Notes under the pieces: model-generated | What the model saw: the letters and a program-made list of their open reading frames with translations, nothing else | What the model was told of the DNA's origin: nothing | Databases searched by the model: none | Part shown: positions 36,296-44,287 of the stretch, piece after piece | Numbering within the stretch: position 1 is the stretch's first letter | How the letters are laid out: the number at the start of each line of letters is the position of its first letter | Source: Pseudomonas sp. MWU13-2100 | Lineage (GTDB): Bacteria; Pseudomonadota; Gammaproteobacteria; Pseudomonadales; Pseudomonadaceae | Assembly (NCBI RefSeq): GCF_023242365.1 | Contig: NZ_JALLIX010000017.1 | Coordinates: 1-64,000, forward strand | DNA length: 64,000 nucleotides | Direction: 5' to 3' | Made by a program: the position numbers and the translations under genes

Positions 36296-37279
36296 ATGAA
36301 ACTGAAAAACACCTTGGGCTTGGCCATTGGTTCTCTCATTGCCGCTACTTCGTTCGGCGCACTGGCACAAGGCCAAGGCGCGGTCGAAGGTGAAGCGTTC
36401 TGGGGCAAGACCTGGAACCACAGCGTCGATTCCTACCAGAACGGTCGCACTCCTGGCGTCTCGATCGGCTACTTCCTGACCGACGACGTTTCGGTGAACC
36501 TGACCTACCGTAAGGACGACTACACTCGTTCGAGCACCGACACTGGCAACCAGCGTATCCGCGGTGACCATTTCGGCCTGAAATCCCAGTACCACTTCGG
36601 TCAAGTCGGCGACATGTTCCGTCCTTATGTTGAAGGCGGCGTGTCCCACGGCAGCATGACCAACGTAGCTGCTGATGGCCACACTGGCCGTGACGGTTCG
36701 ACCTACCTGACCACCGGTGCCGGTGTGAAGATGTACATCACCGACAACCTGTACGCTCGTGCCGGCGGTGAAGCTGACTACAAACTGGACAACGGTCGTT
36801 GGGACTACCAGGCTCTGATCGGCCTGGGCGTCAACTTCGGCGGCAGCGGCGGCAAAGTAGCTCCTGCTCCAGCTCCAGCTCCAGTGGAAGCGGCTCCAGC
36901 TCCAGTAGCTGAATCCGCTCCAGCTCCAGAAGTTGTCAAGGTTGAGCTGGACGTCAAGTTCGACTTCAACAAGGCCGTGGTCAAGCCTGGCAGCAAGGGC
37001 GACGTTAAGAACCTGGCTGACTTCATGAAGCAGTACCCACGTACTACTACCACCGTTGAAGGTCACACTGACAGCGTCGGTCCAGCTGCTTACAACCAGA
37101 AACTGTCCCAGCGTCGTGCTGACGCTGTGAAACAAGTTCTGGTCCAGGACGGCGTAGCTCCTAACCGTATCCAGTCGGTTGGCTACGGCAAATCCCGCCC
37201 AGTGGCTGACAACGCCACTGAAGCTGGTCGCGCGATCAACCGTCGCGTAGAAGCTAAAGTAGAAGCCCAAGCTCAGTAA
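36296..37279 (+). CDS. oprF: Major outer membrane porin OprF
   Basis: OprF is the abundant OmpA-family porin that links outer membrane and peptidoglycan. The 327-residue precursor has a signal peptide cut after Ala24 (FGALAQG). An eight-stranded barrel spans about 25-185. A linker of Ala-Pro repeats lies at about 188-212, and an OmpA C-terminal peptidoglycan-binding domain at about 220-327 has VEGHTDSVG and NRRVE. There are no cysteines; the Ala-Pro linker replaces the Cys-containing loop of P. aeruginosa OprF, a trait of the fluorescens group as I recall it. It follows sigX and ends in a strong terminator. Confidence 0.97.
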   Translation: MKLKNTLGLAIGSLIAATSFGALAQGQGAVEGEAFWGKTWNHSVDSYQNGRTPGVSIGYFLTDDVSVNLTYRKDDYTRSSTDTGNQRIRGDHFGLKSQYHFGQVGDMFRPYVEGGVSHGSMTNVAADGHTGRDGSTYLTTGAGVKMYITDNLYARAGGEADYKLDNGRWDYQALIGLGVNFGGSGGKVAPAPAPAPVEAAPAPVAESAPAPEVVKVELDVKFDFNKAVVKPGSKGDVKNLADFMKQYPRTTTTVEGHTDSVGPAAYNQKLSQRRADAVKQVLVQDGVAPNRIQSVGYGKSRPVADNATEAGRAINRRVEAKVEAQAQ

Positions 37280-37294
37280 TTAGCTTGCGCTAAG

Positions 37295-37324
37295 AAAAAG
37301 CCCGGCTCAGGCCGGGCTTTTTTT
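37295..37324 (+). terminator. Terminator of oprF
   Basis: AAAGCCCGGC, a short loop and GCCGGGCTTTTTTTT form a strong stem with eight T. Confidence 0.92.
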
Positions 37325-37401
37325 CGCCTGCGATTTGAGTGCCGCGCCGCTATCGACCTGCGGCGGGGTGATTTCGGACAGCCCTTCATCAGATTTTCAT
37401 C

Positions 37402-38211
37402 ATGATTGGCTGGCGCCACCCGGCCATCATCGCACCGCTCAATAAGAACGAGACGGGGCGCAGCGTGCAGATTGATCAACTATCCGCGACCAGGTGTCCG
37501 GGCTATTTATGTGGCGAACAAGTCATACAGGTACAGGCGGGGGAGGCCGGCGTGTGCCTGGCCCATGACGAGGCGAACGTGTCCTGGTGCCTGCCGGGGC
37601 ACTGGCAGGGTTTGCTGGTGGCGCGGGGCATGTTGCGGGTGATTGGCGGTGACCTGCTCAGCGAGCGCCCCGTGGAGGCGAGCCTGGTCAAGCTGCAGGT
37701 ATTTATCGATCAGGGCATGAGCTTCGAGCGGGCGCGCTCGGCCGCCGCGCCCTGGGCGGTACTGCCCCTGGCCTCCGGGGTATCGGCCAGCAGGACTTTG
37801 CTGGAACCCTGGTACATCGGGTGCGCCTTGCGCGCCGATCCAGCCTATCAACGCTTTGCCGAAGTCCTGCGGCAAAGTCCGAACTACTGGCTGGTGCGTT
37901 TTCTTCTCGAGCAGGGCACCGCCAGCGAGAAGCTGATTGGCCTGGCCAAGCGCTATGGCGTGTCGGTCTCGCATTTTCGCCGCTTGTGCCATCAGGCCCT
38001 GGGCTGTGCGGCCAAGCCTGAGTTGCGTGACTGGCGCACGGCCAAGGCTCTGCTGAGCATGATCGGCAGCGAGTGTTCGCTGACCGATGTGGCGCTGGAG
38101 TTCGGTTATGCCTCTTCATCGCACTTTTCCAAAGAGGTCCGCGAACTGCTGGGCGTGGCCCCCAGTCGCCTCTGCGATATTCAGGCATCCATGGGTTCGA
38201 TGATCTCGTGA
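37402..38211 (+). CDS. InvF-like AraC-family type III secretion activator
   Basis: This 269-residue regulator has an AraC-type double helix-turn-helix at about 168-262. Its stretches YWLV-FLL, YGVS-HFRRLC-ALG and FGYASSSHFSKEVRELLGV align almost without gaps with InvF of Salmonella SPI-1. InvF, with the chaperone SicA as coactivator, switches on effector and translocator genes there. The N-terminal half also resembles InvF/MxiE-type sensors in length but is diverged. A SicA-like gene lies 45 bases downstream. There is no good ribosome site at ATG 37402; a GTG at 37465 behind GGGGCG is a plausible alternative. No secretion apparatus gene adjoins it. Confidence 0.85.
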   Translation: MIGWRHPAIIAPLNKNETGRSVQIDQLSATRCPGYLCGEQVIQVQAGEAGVCLAHDEANVSWCLPGHWQGLLVARGMLRVIGGDLLSERPVEASLVKLQVFIDQGMSFERARSAAAPWAVLPLASGVSASRTLLEPWYIGCALRADPAYQRFAEVLRQSPNYWLVRFLLEQGTASEKLIGLAKRYGVSVSHFRRLCHQALGCAAKPELRDWRTAKALLSMIGSECSLTDVALEFGYASSSHFSKEVRELLGVAPSRLCDIQASMGSMIS

Positions 38212-38256
38212 CAGTCAAGGCGTCAGTCACTGGCGTGTTCCTCGGGGGGTGTGGCG

Positions 38257-38712
38257 ATGAGTAGCCCGAAAGAGGCGCTCAAGGAGATGAGCGAAACCGG
38301 TAACGAACAGGTGCAGGGGCTTTATGCCCACGCTTGTCAGTTCCAGGAGCAAGGACGCCTGGAGGAAGCGGAAAAACTCTTTCGTTTCCTGTGTATCTAC
38401 GATTTTTACAACAGCCATTACTGGATGGGGTTGGCGGCGGTCTATCAGGTCTCCGGGCACTACCGCAAGGCGATCGAGCTGTACGCGGTAGCGTTTGCCC
38501 AGAACCGTGGCGACTACCGGCCGATGTTCTATACCGGCGAGTGCCAACTGGCGCTCGGCGCGCGCGCCAAGGCCCGGGATTGTTTTGACTATGTGCTCAG
38601 GCAGGCGGTTCACGGCGAACTGCCGCAACGCTCGCGAGCCTATCTAGAGGATCTGCAGTCGGACCCCATGCCGGCATGTTCCGGCACGCTTTGCGGGAAA
38701 ATGAACCTATGA
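38257..38712 (+). CDS. SicA/SycD/LcrH-like TPR chaperone of type III secretion
   Basis: In SPI-1, SicA holds the translocators SipB/SipC and, once freed, activates InvF. This 151-residue protein has three tetratricopeptide repeats (about 22-125). The segments GLYAHAC-F, EEAEKLFRFLCIYDFYN, YWMGLAAVYQ and YAVAFAQNRGDYRPMFYTGECQL are close to SicA of Salmonella. No translocator gene is present in the window, so its clients are missing here. ATG 38257 is preferred to a GTG at 38251 by distance from GGGGGG. The stop overlaps the next start (ATGA). Confidence 0.88.
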   Translation: MSSPKEALKEMSETGNEQVQGLYAHACQFQEQGRLEEAEKLFRFLCIYDFYNSHYWMGLAAVYQVSGHYRKAIELYAVAFAQNRGDYRPMFYTGECQLALGARAKARDCFDYVLRQAVHGELPQRSRAYLEDLQSDPMPACSGTLCGKMNL

Positions 38713-39002
38713 GCTACCTGGTTCCGGGGGAGTGTGACTACTTTATCGAGCAGCAGGTGATGGTGTTGCTGGCCGGGCATTTTTCAATGCCGCGCAGAAA
38801 GATCCGCTTCGAGTCGAAACTGTTCGAAGACCTGGGGGTCGGTGATACGGACCTTGTCGAGCTGGTTGAGCGGCTCAATGCGGCGTTTCATATCGCGCTG
38901 TCGGTCAGCGAGGTCGCGCGTTGGCGGACCGTGGCTGATCTGTGTCGTCTTGTAGGAAACGCCCGGGGAGAGGGCGAGGGGCGACGAAAACTCCTGCTTT
39001 GA
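38709..39002 (+). CDS. IacP-like acyl carrier protein lacking the phosphopantetheine serine
   Basis: The 97-residue protein aligns over its C-terminal two thirds with IacP, the acyl carrier protein encoded beside the translocators in SPI-1. LFEDLGVGDTDLVELVERL corresponds, without gaps, to LVEDLYADSLDLIDIVFGL of IacP. The Ser of DSL that carries 4'-phosphopantetheine is therefore Asp here, and no Ser lies nearby. Canonical acyl loading should be impossible. The protein could keep a binding role or be decaying. It overlaps the SicA-like gene by four bases. Confidence 0.75.
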   Translation: MSYLVPGECDYFIEQQVMVLLAGHFSMPRRKIRFESKLFEDLGVGDTDLVELVERLNAAFHIALSVSEVARWRTVADLCRLVGNARGEGEGRRKLLL

Positions 39003-39144
39003 GGTGCAGTTTGTATGAGGGAATCGGCCTTGGGTGCGTAGGTTTTTTCTGGCCTGCGGTCTTGTTGAATATTCCTTTTCCATGCGGGAAATGTCCTACC
39101 GACATGGCTCGATGCGAATTCCTATAGTCGTGACGTTCCTCGTG

Positions 39145-39172
39145 AATAAGCCCTTTTCCCGGGTTTATTTTT
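39145..39172 (+). terminator. Terminator-like hairpin after the IacP-like gene
   Basis: AATAAGCCC pairs with GGGTTTATT over nine positions, one G-U, around TTTTCC, and is followed by T-rich sequence. It separates the invF-sicA-iacP-like run from the HilA-like gene. Confidence 0.5.
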
Positions 39173-39211
39173 GAATGGTCGTACATCTCTGTAGAGGATT
39201 GCGTCGAGGTT

Positions 39212-39922
39212 ATGGACAGCGCCACTGGAAAGACTCCGCGACAAACCTTCGTCTTTGGCCAATGGATATTGCAAAGCGATGGGAATCTGGTGAGATGCGG
39301 TCGGGATGTCCACCTGCCGCCCAAGGAGTTGCAGGTGTTGCGCCTGTTGCTGGGTTCGGCTGGGCGGCTAGTGACCAAGGATCGTCTGCTCGACAGCGTC
39401 TGGCCGGGCATGGACGCGGCCGAGGAATCGCTGACGCGCTGTATCTATGTGCTGCGCAAGTTGCTCGAGGAAAGCAAGGGCTACATTGCTACCGTCTACG
39501 GCAAGGGCTATCGCTTTACCGGCCCGGTGGTGCCGTTGCTACCCGTGCTGATCGAGCCGGCGGCCGTCTCGGCATTGGCGGCGGCGCCTGTTCGGTGCCT
39601 CGATGAAGGGCTGGCAGGGCGCGCGCAGGAGGCCGTGATCCGGCAACTGACGAATCTGTTGGGCGACAGGCTGAGCGTCTTGCCGGCGGAGTTGATGGCG
39701 GCCTGCTGCGAACCCTGGAGCGCGCTGCAACTGGCCGATACCTGGCTGGCCTTGTCGATGTTGGGGCTGTGTGATCGCGGCGCCGGGGTCGAACAGGCGC
39801 GGGCAGCGGTCGCCCGGGTCCTGGAGTTGGAAGCCGGCAATCACCAGGCGCTGGCCCGCCTGGCCCTGGTGACCAGCCTGCAAGGCTGCGCCGAGACGAC
39901 CGCGTTGCCGCCTTGCGGATAA
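39212..39922 (+). CDS. Short HilA-like transcriptional regulator
   Basis: The N-terminal 110 residues are an OmpR/PhoB-type winged helix with FVFGQWIL, LPPKELQVLRLLL, EESLTRCIYVLRKLL and GKGYRFTGPVV. They match HilA, the master activator of SPI-1 that switches on invF and the apparatus genes. The C-terminal part (about 165-228) resembles one HilA tetratricopeptide segment (LADTWLALSMLGLCDRG, AVARVLELEAGNHQALARLALV). The whole is 236 residues against about 550 for HilA, so the middle and most of the C-terminal domain are absent. A Pro/Ala-rich joint lies at about 110-130. The intact DNA-binding domain suggests it can still regulate. Confidence 0.82.
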   Translation: MDSATGKTPRQTFVFGQWILQSDGNLVRCGRDVHLPPKELQVLRLLLGSAGRLVTKDRLLDSVWPGMDAAEESLTRCIYVLRKLLEESKGYIATVYGKGYRFTGPVVPLLPVLIEPAAVSALAAAPVRCLDEGLAGRAQEAVIRQLTNLLGDRLSVLPAELMAACCEPWSALQLADTWLALSMLGLCDRGAGVEQARAAVARVLELEAGNHQALARLALVTSLQGCAETTALPPCG

Positions 39923-40008
39923 GCCGGGCTCGTGGTGTGCCTATGGTTTTTGCCGGGTCCCGGCTATAATCGCCGGCCTCTATCGCCGCCATTGAGTCAA
40001 GCCCGCCC

Positions 40009-41031
40009 ATGTATAACCTGGCCCGCCAGCTGTTGTTCAAGTTCTCTCCGGAAGTCTCCCACGATTTGTCCCTGGACCTGATCGGCGCCGGCGGCCGCCT
40101 GGGGCTTAACAGCCTGTTGTGCAAGGCCCCGGCGTCGAGCCCGGTGACGGTCATGGGCCTGGATTTTCCCAACCCGGTGGGCCTGGCCGCGGGGCTGGAC
40201 AAGAACGGCGCGGCCATCGATGGTTTTGCCCAACTGGGCTTCGGCTTCGTTGAAATCGGCACGGTGACGCCACGGCCGCAGCCGGGCAACCCGAAACCAC
40301 GGATTTTCCGCCTGCCGCAAGCCGAAGCGATCATCAACCGCATGGGCTTCAACAACCTGGGGGTGGACAACCTGGTGTCACGGGTTCGCGCGGCGCGCTA
40401 CAGCGGCATCCTTGGCATCAATATCGGCAAGAACTTCGACACGCCGGTGGAGCGCGCCGTCGATGACTACCTGATCTGCCTGGACAAGGTCTATGCCCAT
40501 GCCAGCTATGTGACGGTCAACGTCAGCTCGCCGAACACCCCGGGCTTGCGCAGCCTGCAATTTGGCGATTCGCTCAAGCAACTGCTCGAGGCCCTGCGCG
40601 TGCGTCAGGCGCAGTTGGCCCAGCAGCATGGCAAATACGTGCCGTTGGCGATCAAGATCGCCCCGGACATGACCGATGAAGAAACCGTGCTGGTGGCCCA
40701 GGCGCTGCTGGAGTCGGGCATGGATGCGGTGATTGCCACCAACACCACCCTGAGTCGCGTCGGTGTCGAAGGCCTGGCCCATGGCGACGAGGCCGGTGGC
40801 CTGTCCGGTGCGCCGGTGCGCGAGAAGAGTACCCATACCGTCAAGGTGCTGGCTGCTGAGCTGGCCGGGCGGTTGCCGATCATCGCGGCCGGGGGGATCA
40901 CCGAGGGCGAGCACGCGGCTGAGAAAATCGCCGCCGGGGCGAGCCTGGTGCAGCTGTATTCAGGGTTCATCTACAAGGGCCCGGCGCTGATTCGCCAGTC
41001 GGTGGATGCCATTGCGGCGTTGCGGCGCTAA
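40009..41031 (+). CDS. pyrD: Dihydroorotate dehydrogenase (quinone)
   Basis: PyrD oxidises dihydroorotate to orotate with ubiquinone at the inner membrane in pyrimidine synthesis. The 340-residue class 2 enzyme has the N-terminal amphipathic extension ([20 protein letters not shown]), [28 protein letters not shown], the catalytic Ser in [12 protein letters not shown], and FMN-binding [19 protein letters not shown]. It has its own short upstream gap after the HilA-like gene. Confidence 0.96.
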   Translation: MYNLARQLLFKFSPEVSHDLSLDLIGAGGRLGLNSLLCKAPASSPVTVMGLDFPNPVGLAAGLDKNGAAIDGFAQLGFGFVEIGTVTPRPQPGNPKPRIFRLPQAEAIINRMGFNNLGVDNLVSRVRAARYSGILGINIGKNFDTPVERAVDDYLICLDKVYAHASYVTVNVSSPNTPGLRSLQFGDSLKQLLEALRVRQAQLAQQHGKYVPLAIKIAPDMTDEETVLVAQALLESGMDAVIATNTTLSRVGVEGLAHGDEAGGLSGAPVREKSTHTVKVLAAELAGRLPIIAAGGITEGEHAAEKIAAGASLVQLYSGFIYKGPALIRQSVDAIAALRR

Positions 41032-41042
41032 ACCTGCGGCAT

Positions 41043-41064
41043 TAAAAAGGGCTCCGTAGGAGCC
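41043..41064 (-). terminator. Terminator of rmf
   Basis: On the minus strand GGGCTCC, loop TAC and GGAGCCC are followed by TTTTT. It lies 84 bases past the rmf stop and just beyond the convergent pyrD end. Confidence 0.75.
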
Positions 41065-41147
41065 CCTGGGCCGAAGCCCGCCGCCCGGATGGGGCGTGCA
41101 TGGTAAGTCGGTTGTTGCTCAAATTGTCATGTCGGAATGTGCCCTGA

Positions 41148-41363
41148 TCAGCCGACAGCGTGAAGTTCGTTGAGTCTGTGGATTCCCGCAGTGCCGGTCA
41201 TACCGTCCCAGTTGTCGCCGCGTCCTTCTCGCCAGCCATTGATCCAGGCTTGGCGTACCGACGGTAGAGTAAAGGGGCAAAGCTCGCGGGATTTGCCATG
41301 AACGCCGTATTGATATCCGCGTAAAAATGCTCTTTCCAACGGATCACGCTTAAGTCTTCTCAT
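41148..41363 (-). CDS. rmf: Ribosome modulation factor
   Basis: Rmf dimerises 70S ribosomes into inactive 100S particles in stationary phase. The 71-residue basic protein has the family's RRLKRDPLERAFLRGYQYGVHGKSRELCPF and QAWINGWREGRGD blocks, split here for brevity. It is the usual neighbour of pyrD and rlmKL. It is probably induced on entry to stationary phase from the AT-rich region at 41370-41650. Confidence 0.95.
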   Translation of the reverse strand: MRRLKRDPLERAFLRGYQYGVHGKSRELCPFTLPSVRQAWINGWREGRGDNWDGMTGTAGIHRLNELHAVG

Positions 41364-41981
41364 AGGGTGTTGCCCTCACTGGTTGACTGTTATATGTCCC
41401 GTCGACCTCTCGGCGAGGTCGGGCAGAATGCATCTGCCGTTGGTGCTCGCTGCCGGCGTGGCGAGCTCCGCCCTGGTGCGAAAAAGCCCTTGGGCGATTT
41501 CGCTGGTAGGGCGGGGTGTTGACGCCATTGCGACGTCAACCTGTGGTGAGTTCTAACCAATGCGCAGGGACGTGTGAATGATCGTTTTGTCATAAGGACG
41601 TAACGATAATGGTGTTAAGGCCATAAGGTATGATGGCCGTTGGCTCGAGTAGCAGGAGAAAATCCAGCTATGATCAGCCCTTAGATGAATGATGAGTTTC
41701 ATTCTCTACTGCGAATGCCGACCTGTTGTGCTCAGGTATTATTCGACGAAGGGTCACGATGTGACTTTTTGTTACGAGAGTTTTTGTTAAAAAAGGTTTT
41801 TATTACGAGAGTTGAGCTGTCCAGGCATCAGAGTTCTTTCAACCCCCGGGTTGCAGGATCTGCCTGGGTGGACAGGCGCAATGGTGCGCCACACGAGCGC
41901 TCTTCAAGAAAAGCGCTTGATCGAAACCGAGCGGGCGATGCGTTTGCCCGTTCCTTGAAGGCTTGAAGCCCTGGAATTCCC
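41364..41981. other. Long intergenic region between rmf and rlmKL
   Basis: This 618-base gap serves two divergent genes. It holds an inverted repeat (GTTGACG 41518-41524 and CGTCAAC 41534-41540), an AT-rich block at 41700-41830 and two copies of TTACGAGAGTT about 30 bases apart. An open frame of 93 codons starts at ATG 41685, but its second half has no protein-like character and it lacks a good ribosome site, so I do not call it. Confidence 0.5.
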
Positions 41982-44249
41982 ATGTCGGATCGTTACGAAC
42001 TCTTCCTCACTTGCCCTAAGGGCCTTGAAGGCCTGCTCATTGAGGAAGCCGTCGGGCTTGGCCTTGAGGAGGCGCGCGAGCACACCTCGGCCATTCGTGG
42101 CATGGCCGATATGGAGACCGCCTATCGCCTGTGTCTCTGGTCGCGACTGGCCAACCGCGTGCTGCTGGTGCTCAAGCGCTTTCCCATGAAGGACGCCGAG
42201 GACCTCTACCACGGCGTGCTTGACGTCGACTGGCAGGACCATATGGTCAGCGACGGGACCCTCGCCGTTGAGTTCAGCGGCCATGGCTCGGGCATCGACA
42301 ACACCCATTTCGGCGCCTTGAAGGTCAAGGATGCGATTGTCGACAAGCTGCGCACCCCGACCGGCGAGCGCCCGTCCATCGACAAGATCAGTCCGGACCT
42401 GCGCATTCACCTGCGCCTGGACCGTGGCGAAGCGATCCTCTCCCTCGACCTGTCCGGTCACAGCCTGCATCAGCGTGGCTATCGTCTGCAGCAGGGCGCC
42501 GCGCCGCTGAAGGAAAACCTCGCCGCGGCGATCCTGATCCGTGCCGGCTGGCCTCGGATTGCCGCCGAAGGCGGGGCCCTGGCCGACCCGATGTGCGGTG
42601 TCGGGACCTTCCTGGTGGAAGCCGGGATGATCGCCGCCGATATGGCGCCCAACCTCAATCGTGTGCACTGGGGCTTCGATGCCTGGCTCGGTCACGTCCC
42701 GGCGCTGTGGAAAAAACTTCACGAAGAAGCCAGCGTCCGCGCCGAAGCCGGCTTGGCCAAGCCGCCACTGTGGATTCGTGGTTATGAAGCCGATCCACGA
42801 CTGATCCAGCCCGCGCGCAACAACATCGAGCGCGCCGGCTTGAGCGAATGGATCAAGGTCTACCAGGGCGAAGTGGCGACCTTCGAGCCGCGCCCGGACC
42901 AGAACCAGAAAGGCCTGGTGATCTGCAACCCGCCCTATGGCGAACGCCTGGGCGATGAAGCCAGCCTGCTCTACCTCTACCAGAACCTCGGCGAGCGCCT
43001 GCGCCAGTCCTGCCTGAATTGGGAGGCGGCGGTGTTCACCGGTGCCCCGGACCTGGGCAAGCGCATGGGTATCCGCAGCCACAAGCAGTATTCGTTCTGG
43101 AACGGCGCCTTGCCGTGCAAGCTGTTGCTGATCAAGGTCGTGCCGGATCAGTTCGTCACCGGCGAACGGCGCACCCCGGAACAGCGCCAGATCGAACGCG
43201 AACAGGCCGAGGTCCTGGCGCAGGAAGTGGCTGAGGCACCGAAGTTCAACAAGAACGGTAATCCGATCAAGCCGGCACCGGCTCCCGCACCGGTGGTCGA
43301 GCAGGCCCGCCTGAGCGAAGGCGGGCAGATGTTCGCCAACCGGTTGCAGAAAAATCTCAAGCAGTTGGGCAAGTGGGCTCGACGCGAAGGCGTGGACTGC
43401 TATCGGGTGTATGACGCCGATATGCCGGAGTACTCGCTGGCCATCGACCTGTACCACGACTGGGTACATGTCCAGGAATACGCCGCGCCCAAGTCCATCG
43501 ACCCGGAAAAGGCCCAGGCCCGCCTGTTCGATGCCCTGGCGGCGATTCCCCAGGCGTTGAACGTTGACAAGAGTCGCGTGATCATCAAACGCCGCGAGCG
43601 CCAGAGCGGTACCAAGCAATACGAGCGCCAGAGCGCCCAGGGCAAGTTCACCGAGGTCAACGAAGGTGGCGTGAAGTTGTTGGTCAACCTGACCGACTAT
43701 CTCGATACCGGTCTGTTTCTCGACCACCGGCCGATGCGCCTGCGGATCCAGAAAGAGGCGGCCGGCAAGCGCTTCCTCAACCTGTTCTGCTACACCGCGA
43801 CCGCCAGTGTGCATGCGGCCAAGGGCGGTGCGCGCACCACCACCAGCGTCGATCTGTCGAAAACCTACCTGGACTGGGCGCGGCGCAACCTGTCGCTCAA
43901 TGGCTTCTCGGACAAGAACCGTCTGGAGCAGGGGGATGTGATGGCCTGGCTGGAGAGCAGTCGCGATGAGTTCGACCTGATCTTCATCGACCCGCCGACC
44001 TTCTCCAACTCCAAGCGCATGGAAGGCGTGTTCGACGTCCAGCGTGACCACGTGCAGTTGCTCGACCTGGCCGTGGCCCGCCTGGCTCCGGGCGGGGTGC
44101 TGTATTTCTCCAACAACTTCCGCAAGTTCCAGTTGGACGAGCACCTGGCGACACGTTATGCCGTCGAGGAAATCAGTGCCCAGACCCTGGACCCGGATTT
44201 CGCCCGTAACAGCAAGATCCACCGCGCCTGGAAAATCAGCGCCCGCTGA
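41982..44249 (+). CDS. rlmKL: Bifunctional 23S rRNA methyltransferase RlmKL
   Basis: This enzyme makes m2G2445 (RlmL part) and m7G2069 (RlmK part) in 23S rRNA. The 755-residue protein has an N-terminal THUMP domain (about 45-155). The RlmL catalytic domain follows with ADPMCGVGTFLVEA and NPPYG (Asn316). The RlmK half (about 440-755) has FLNLFCYTATASVHAAKGGA and DPPTFSNS (Asp670). A Pro/Ala linker at about 425-435 joins the halves. Length matches E. coli RlmKL closely. Confidence 0.95.
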   Translation: MSDRYELFLTCPKGLEGLLIEEAVGLGLEEAREHTSAIRGMADMETAYRLCLWSRLANRVLLVLKRFPMKDAEDLYHGVLDVDWQDHMVSDGTLAVEFSGHGSGIDNTHFGALKVKDAIVDKLRTPTGERPSIDKISPDLRIHLRLDRGEAILSLDLSGHSLHQRGYRLQQGAAPLKENLAAAILIRAGWPRIAAEGGALADPMCGVGTFLVEAGMIAADMAPNLNRVHWGFDAWLGHVPALWKKLHEEASVRAEAGLAKPPLWIRGYEADPRLIQPARNNIERAGLSEWIKVYQGEVATFEPRPDQNQKGLVICNPPYGERLGDEASLLYLYQNLGERLRQSCLNWEAAVFTGAPDLGKRMGIRSHKQYSFWNGALPCKLLLIKVVPDQFVTGERRTPEQRQIEREQAEVLAQEVAEAPKFNKNGNPIKPAPAPAPVVEQARLSEGGQMFANRLQKNLKQLGKWARREGVDCYRVYDADMPEYSLAIDLYHDWVHVQEYAAPKSIDPEKAQARLFDALAAIPQALNVDKSRVIIKRRERQSGTKQYERQSAQGKFTEVNEGGVKLLVNLTDYLDTGLFLDHRPMRLRIQKEAAGKRFLNLFCYTATASVHAAKGGARTTTSVDLSKTYLDWARRNLSLNGFSDKNRLEQGDVMAWLESSRDEFDLIFIDPPTFSNSKRMEGVFDVQRDHVQLLDLAVARLAPGGVLYFSNNFRKFQLDEHLATRYAVEEISAQTLDPDFARNSKIHRAWKISAR

Positions 44250-44260
44250 TCACAACGGAT

Positions 44261-44287
44261 CCCGGGCCCTGATGTTCAGGGCCCGGG
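44261..44287. terminator. Shared terminator of rlmKL and dacB
   Basis: CCCGGGCCCT and AGGGCCCGGG form a perfect ten-pair stem around GATGTTC. The T-run is weak on both sides, but it lies exactly between the two convergent stops. Confidence 0.65.

Noticed and set aside
41685..41966. 93-codon plus-strand frame upstream of rlmKL
   Set aside because: The first half is passable protein, but the second half is Arg/Ala/Ser-rich run-through into the rlmKL leader and there is no convincing ribosome site.
41904..44222. 772-codon open frame on the minus strand
   Set aside because: It is antisense to rlmKL, whose domains are complete and canonical.
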